Below, piece after piece: positions 62,939 to 64,000 of a DNA stretch of 64,000 bases (position 1 is the first letter of the stretch; every line of letters starts with the position of its first letter). The DNA lies in the NCBI RefSeq assembly GCF_900299525.1, contig NZ_OMKA01000001.1, positions 558,001 through 622,000 on the forward strand, read 5' to 3'. A program made the position numbers and the translations under genes. The notes under the pieces are model-generated. The model saw only the letters and a program-made list of their open reading frames with translations. It searched no databases and was not told where the DNA came from. The DNA is from Aquimarina sp. Aq78. GTDB taxonomy: Bacteria > Bacteroidota > Bacteroidia > Flavobacteriales > Flavobacteriaceae.

Positions 62939-63499
62939 TTATAATTTGTAACCAAAAGAAAGTTGAATATTCCTATTACTTCCCTTTGCTCCTCCAGGAA
63001 TATCTTCATCATCTATAACATTAGACACACCAAAACCATATCGTAAATCCGCAAAGAAATTCTCTGTAATACGTACACCAATGCCTGCAACAGCAGATAG
63101 GTTAAATGTATTAAAATTTGTTTCGACTGTTGAGTTATCTTCCCATTCCCATATCTTAAGTCCTACCTGAGGGCCGATATGAACATTAAACAATTCTGTA
63201 AAATTATATTTAAGTAATATTGGTAATTGAAGATAGTCTATTCTTAGAGATTCATCATCATTACCCAAAGAGGAGTACTGAAATTCTGGCTGTATACTCC
63301 ATTTTTGGTTAATAGGAACTTCTGCTAAGAAACCTGCTACTATACCAAATCTGCTATCTTTAAGATCTTCAGGAATATCATCAGAACTAATAGAACTTAG
63401 ATTAGCTCCAAGTCTTACTCCATATGTAATCTCCTGGGATTGAGACTTTAAAGCAACAAATATTAATAAAATCACAGTGAATAGTACTGTTTTTCTCAT
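62939..63499 (-). CDS. Outer-membrane beta-barrel protein (PorT-like family)
   Basis: A 186-residue barrel protein. I take the ATG at 63499 (MRKTVLFTVILLIFVALKSQSQ), which gives a clean signal peptide; a start at 63526 adds nine residues before it. The mature part opens ITYGVRLGANLSSISSDD and ends RNIQLSFGYKL, similar in plan to the protein at 4276 (GFKFGANYANITGD; YTAQGY versus YSSLGN-type strand). It converges with the Crp/Fnr gene. Confidence 0.8.
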   Translation of the reverse strand: MRKTVLFTVILLIFVALKSQSQEITYGVRLGANLSSISSDDIPEDLKDSRFGIVAGFLAEVPINQKWSIQPEFQYSSLGNDDESLRIDYLQLPILLKYNFTELFNVHIGPQVGLKIWEWEDNSTVETNFNTFNLSAVAGIGVRITENFFADLRYGFGVSNVIDDEDIPGGAKGSNRNIQLSFGYKL

Positions 63500-63619
63500 A
63501 GTACAAGATATTAGGTTACGGTTCAATTTAACACAAAATAATGGATTTTTATTGACTTTTCAGGGCTCAATGAAGATTATTACTCTTTAAAAATCGATAA
63601 AATGTACTACTTATGAATT

Positions 63620-64000
63620 TCAACGATTATTTAGTTTTTCATTATACAATGATTTTATAATCCCGTCAGATAGACCAATTTTTGGAACAAAGATTTCTCT
63701 AGAACCACTCCATTTCATTGCCGAAAGATATATTCGAGTTGCCGGAGTAATCACATCTGCTCTATCTTGATTTAAATTAAGTTGCCATATCCTTTCTTCA
63801 TAAGTTAAAGAATTAAGCAATTTATAATAAGAACTTAGGTATAAAAAAGATAGTGGTTTCCCCATTCTTTTGCCACTATTTTTAAAAATATTATTAATGT
63901 TTCCTCCAGATCCAATTAATGAGACTTTACCATAGCCTCTAGTACTTTCTTTAATCCAATCTTCTACATCTTTCCAAACTTTATCAGAAACCAAATTGTT
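63620..64000 (-). CDS. Ppx/GppA-type exopolyphosphatase, 5' end cut off by window end
   Basis: The last 126 codons of a gene that continues past 64000; the TTG near 63994 is only an internal codon. The visible part has the ASKHA-fold second half: LIGSGGNINNIFK, the connecting helix LTYEERIWQLNLNQDRADVITPATRIY (the NxxRADxxxP-type Ppx/GppA signature) and IFVPKIGLSDGIIKSLY. It would hydrolyse polyphosphate or pppGpp. N-terminal catalytic residues cannot be seen. Confidence 0.85.
   Translation of the reverse strand, partial: NNLVSDKVWKDVEDWIKESTRGYGKVSLIGSGGNINNIFKNSGKRMGKPLSFLYLSSYYKLLNSLTYEERIWQLNLNQDRADVITPATRIYLSAMKWSGSREIFVPKIGLSDGIIKSLYNEKLNNR

Overview
The window is AT-rich chromosomal DNA from a member of the Bacteroidota, most likely a marine Flavobacteriaceae; an Aquimarina-like genus is my guess, not something I could test. 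The signs are SusC/SusD-type outer-membrane genes with their own ECF sigma and FecR pair, a type IX secretion sorting domain, bacillithiol synthesis (bshA), many lipoproteins with a Cys-Ser-x-Asp-Asp-Asp start, and recurrent promoter boxes of the TAnnTTTG type. No tRNA, rRNA operon, CRISPR array, transposase or phage module was seen. Most of the window is core or metabolic sequence.

Layout: 1-6700 holds a truncated alpha/beta hydrolase, two overlapping msrB genes (one exported, one cytoplasmic), a lipoprotein, lpdA, aroQ, two barrel proteins and xerD. 6766-9296 holds a two-repeat lipoprotein and nnr. 9551-14507 is the threonine operon: a 41-residue Thr/Ile-rich leader peptide too short to be found by length filters, then thrA, thrB and thrC, closed by a palindromic terminator. 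14538-16798 holds a degenerate M28 peptidase, a lipoprotein and a Nudix hydrolase. 16946-24570 is a complete sigma / anti-sigma / SusC / SusD / lipoprotein uptake locus. 24765-30564 holds a DUF3052 protein, gcvT, a reductase-like SDR, a DCC thiol protein and a MuiA-like protein with an inserted TonB-receptor-type domain.

30681-35715 holds a PLP decarboxylase with divergent LysR regulator, a dicarboxylate symporter and aroC. 36006-41544 is a tight three-gene operon: GH3 glycosidase lipoprotein, a gluconokinase fused to 6-phosphogluconate dehydrogenase, and a GntP gluconate permease. Together they look like a route for gluconate released from glucosyl-gluconate sugars. 41841-43451 holds an LpxH-like phosphatase and miaE copy 1. 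43511-47883 pairs an Lrp regulator and a YdiJ-like FAD/Fe-S dehydrogenase with a divergent DUF1338 (HglS-type) dioxygenase, which fits the 2-oxoadipate to D-2-hydroxyglutarate to 2-oxoglutarate end of lysine breakdown.

47974-53092 holds two tandem barrel proteins, bshA, the RNase P RNA gene (minus strand), dnaX and a lipoprotein. 53241-57050 holds miaE copy 2, a secreted reprolysin-like metalloprotease, and a 134-bp second copy of the miaE 3' end on the far side of the protease, so the protease segment is bracketed by direct repeats. 57197-62918 holds a barrel-like protein, an enoyl-CoA hydratase, and a 1006-residue protein joining an adenylation domain straight to a membrane oxidoreductase with no carrier domain, divergent from a Crp/Fnr regulator. 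This last pair is the best candidate for unfamiliar biology in the window. The end holds another barrel protein and a truncated Ppx/GppA phosphatase.
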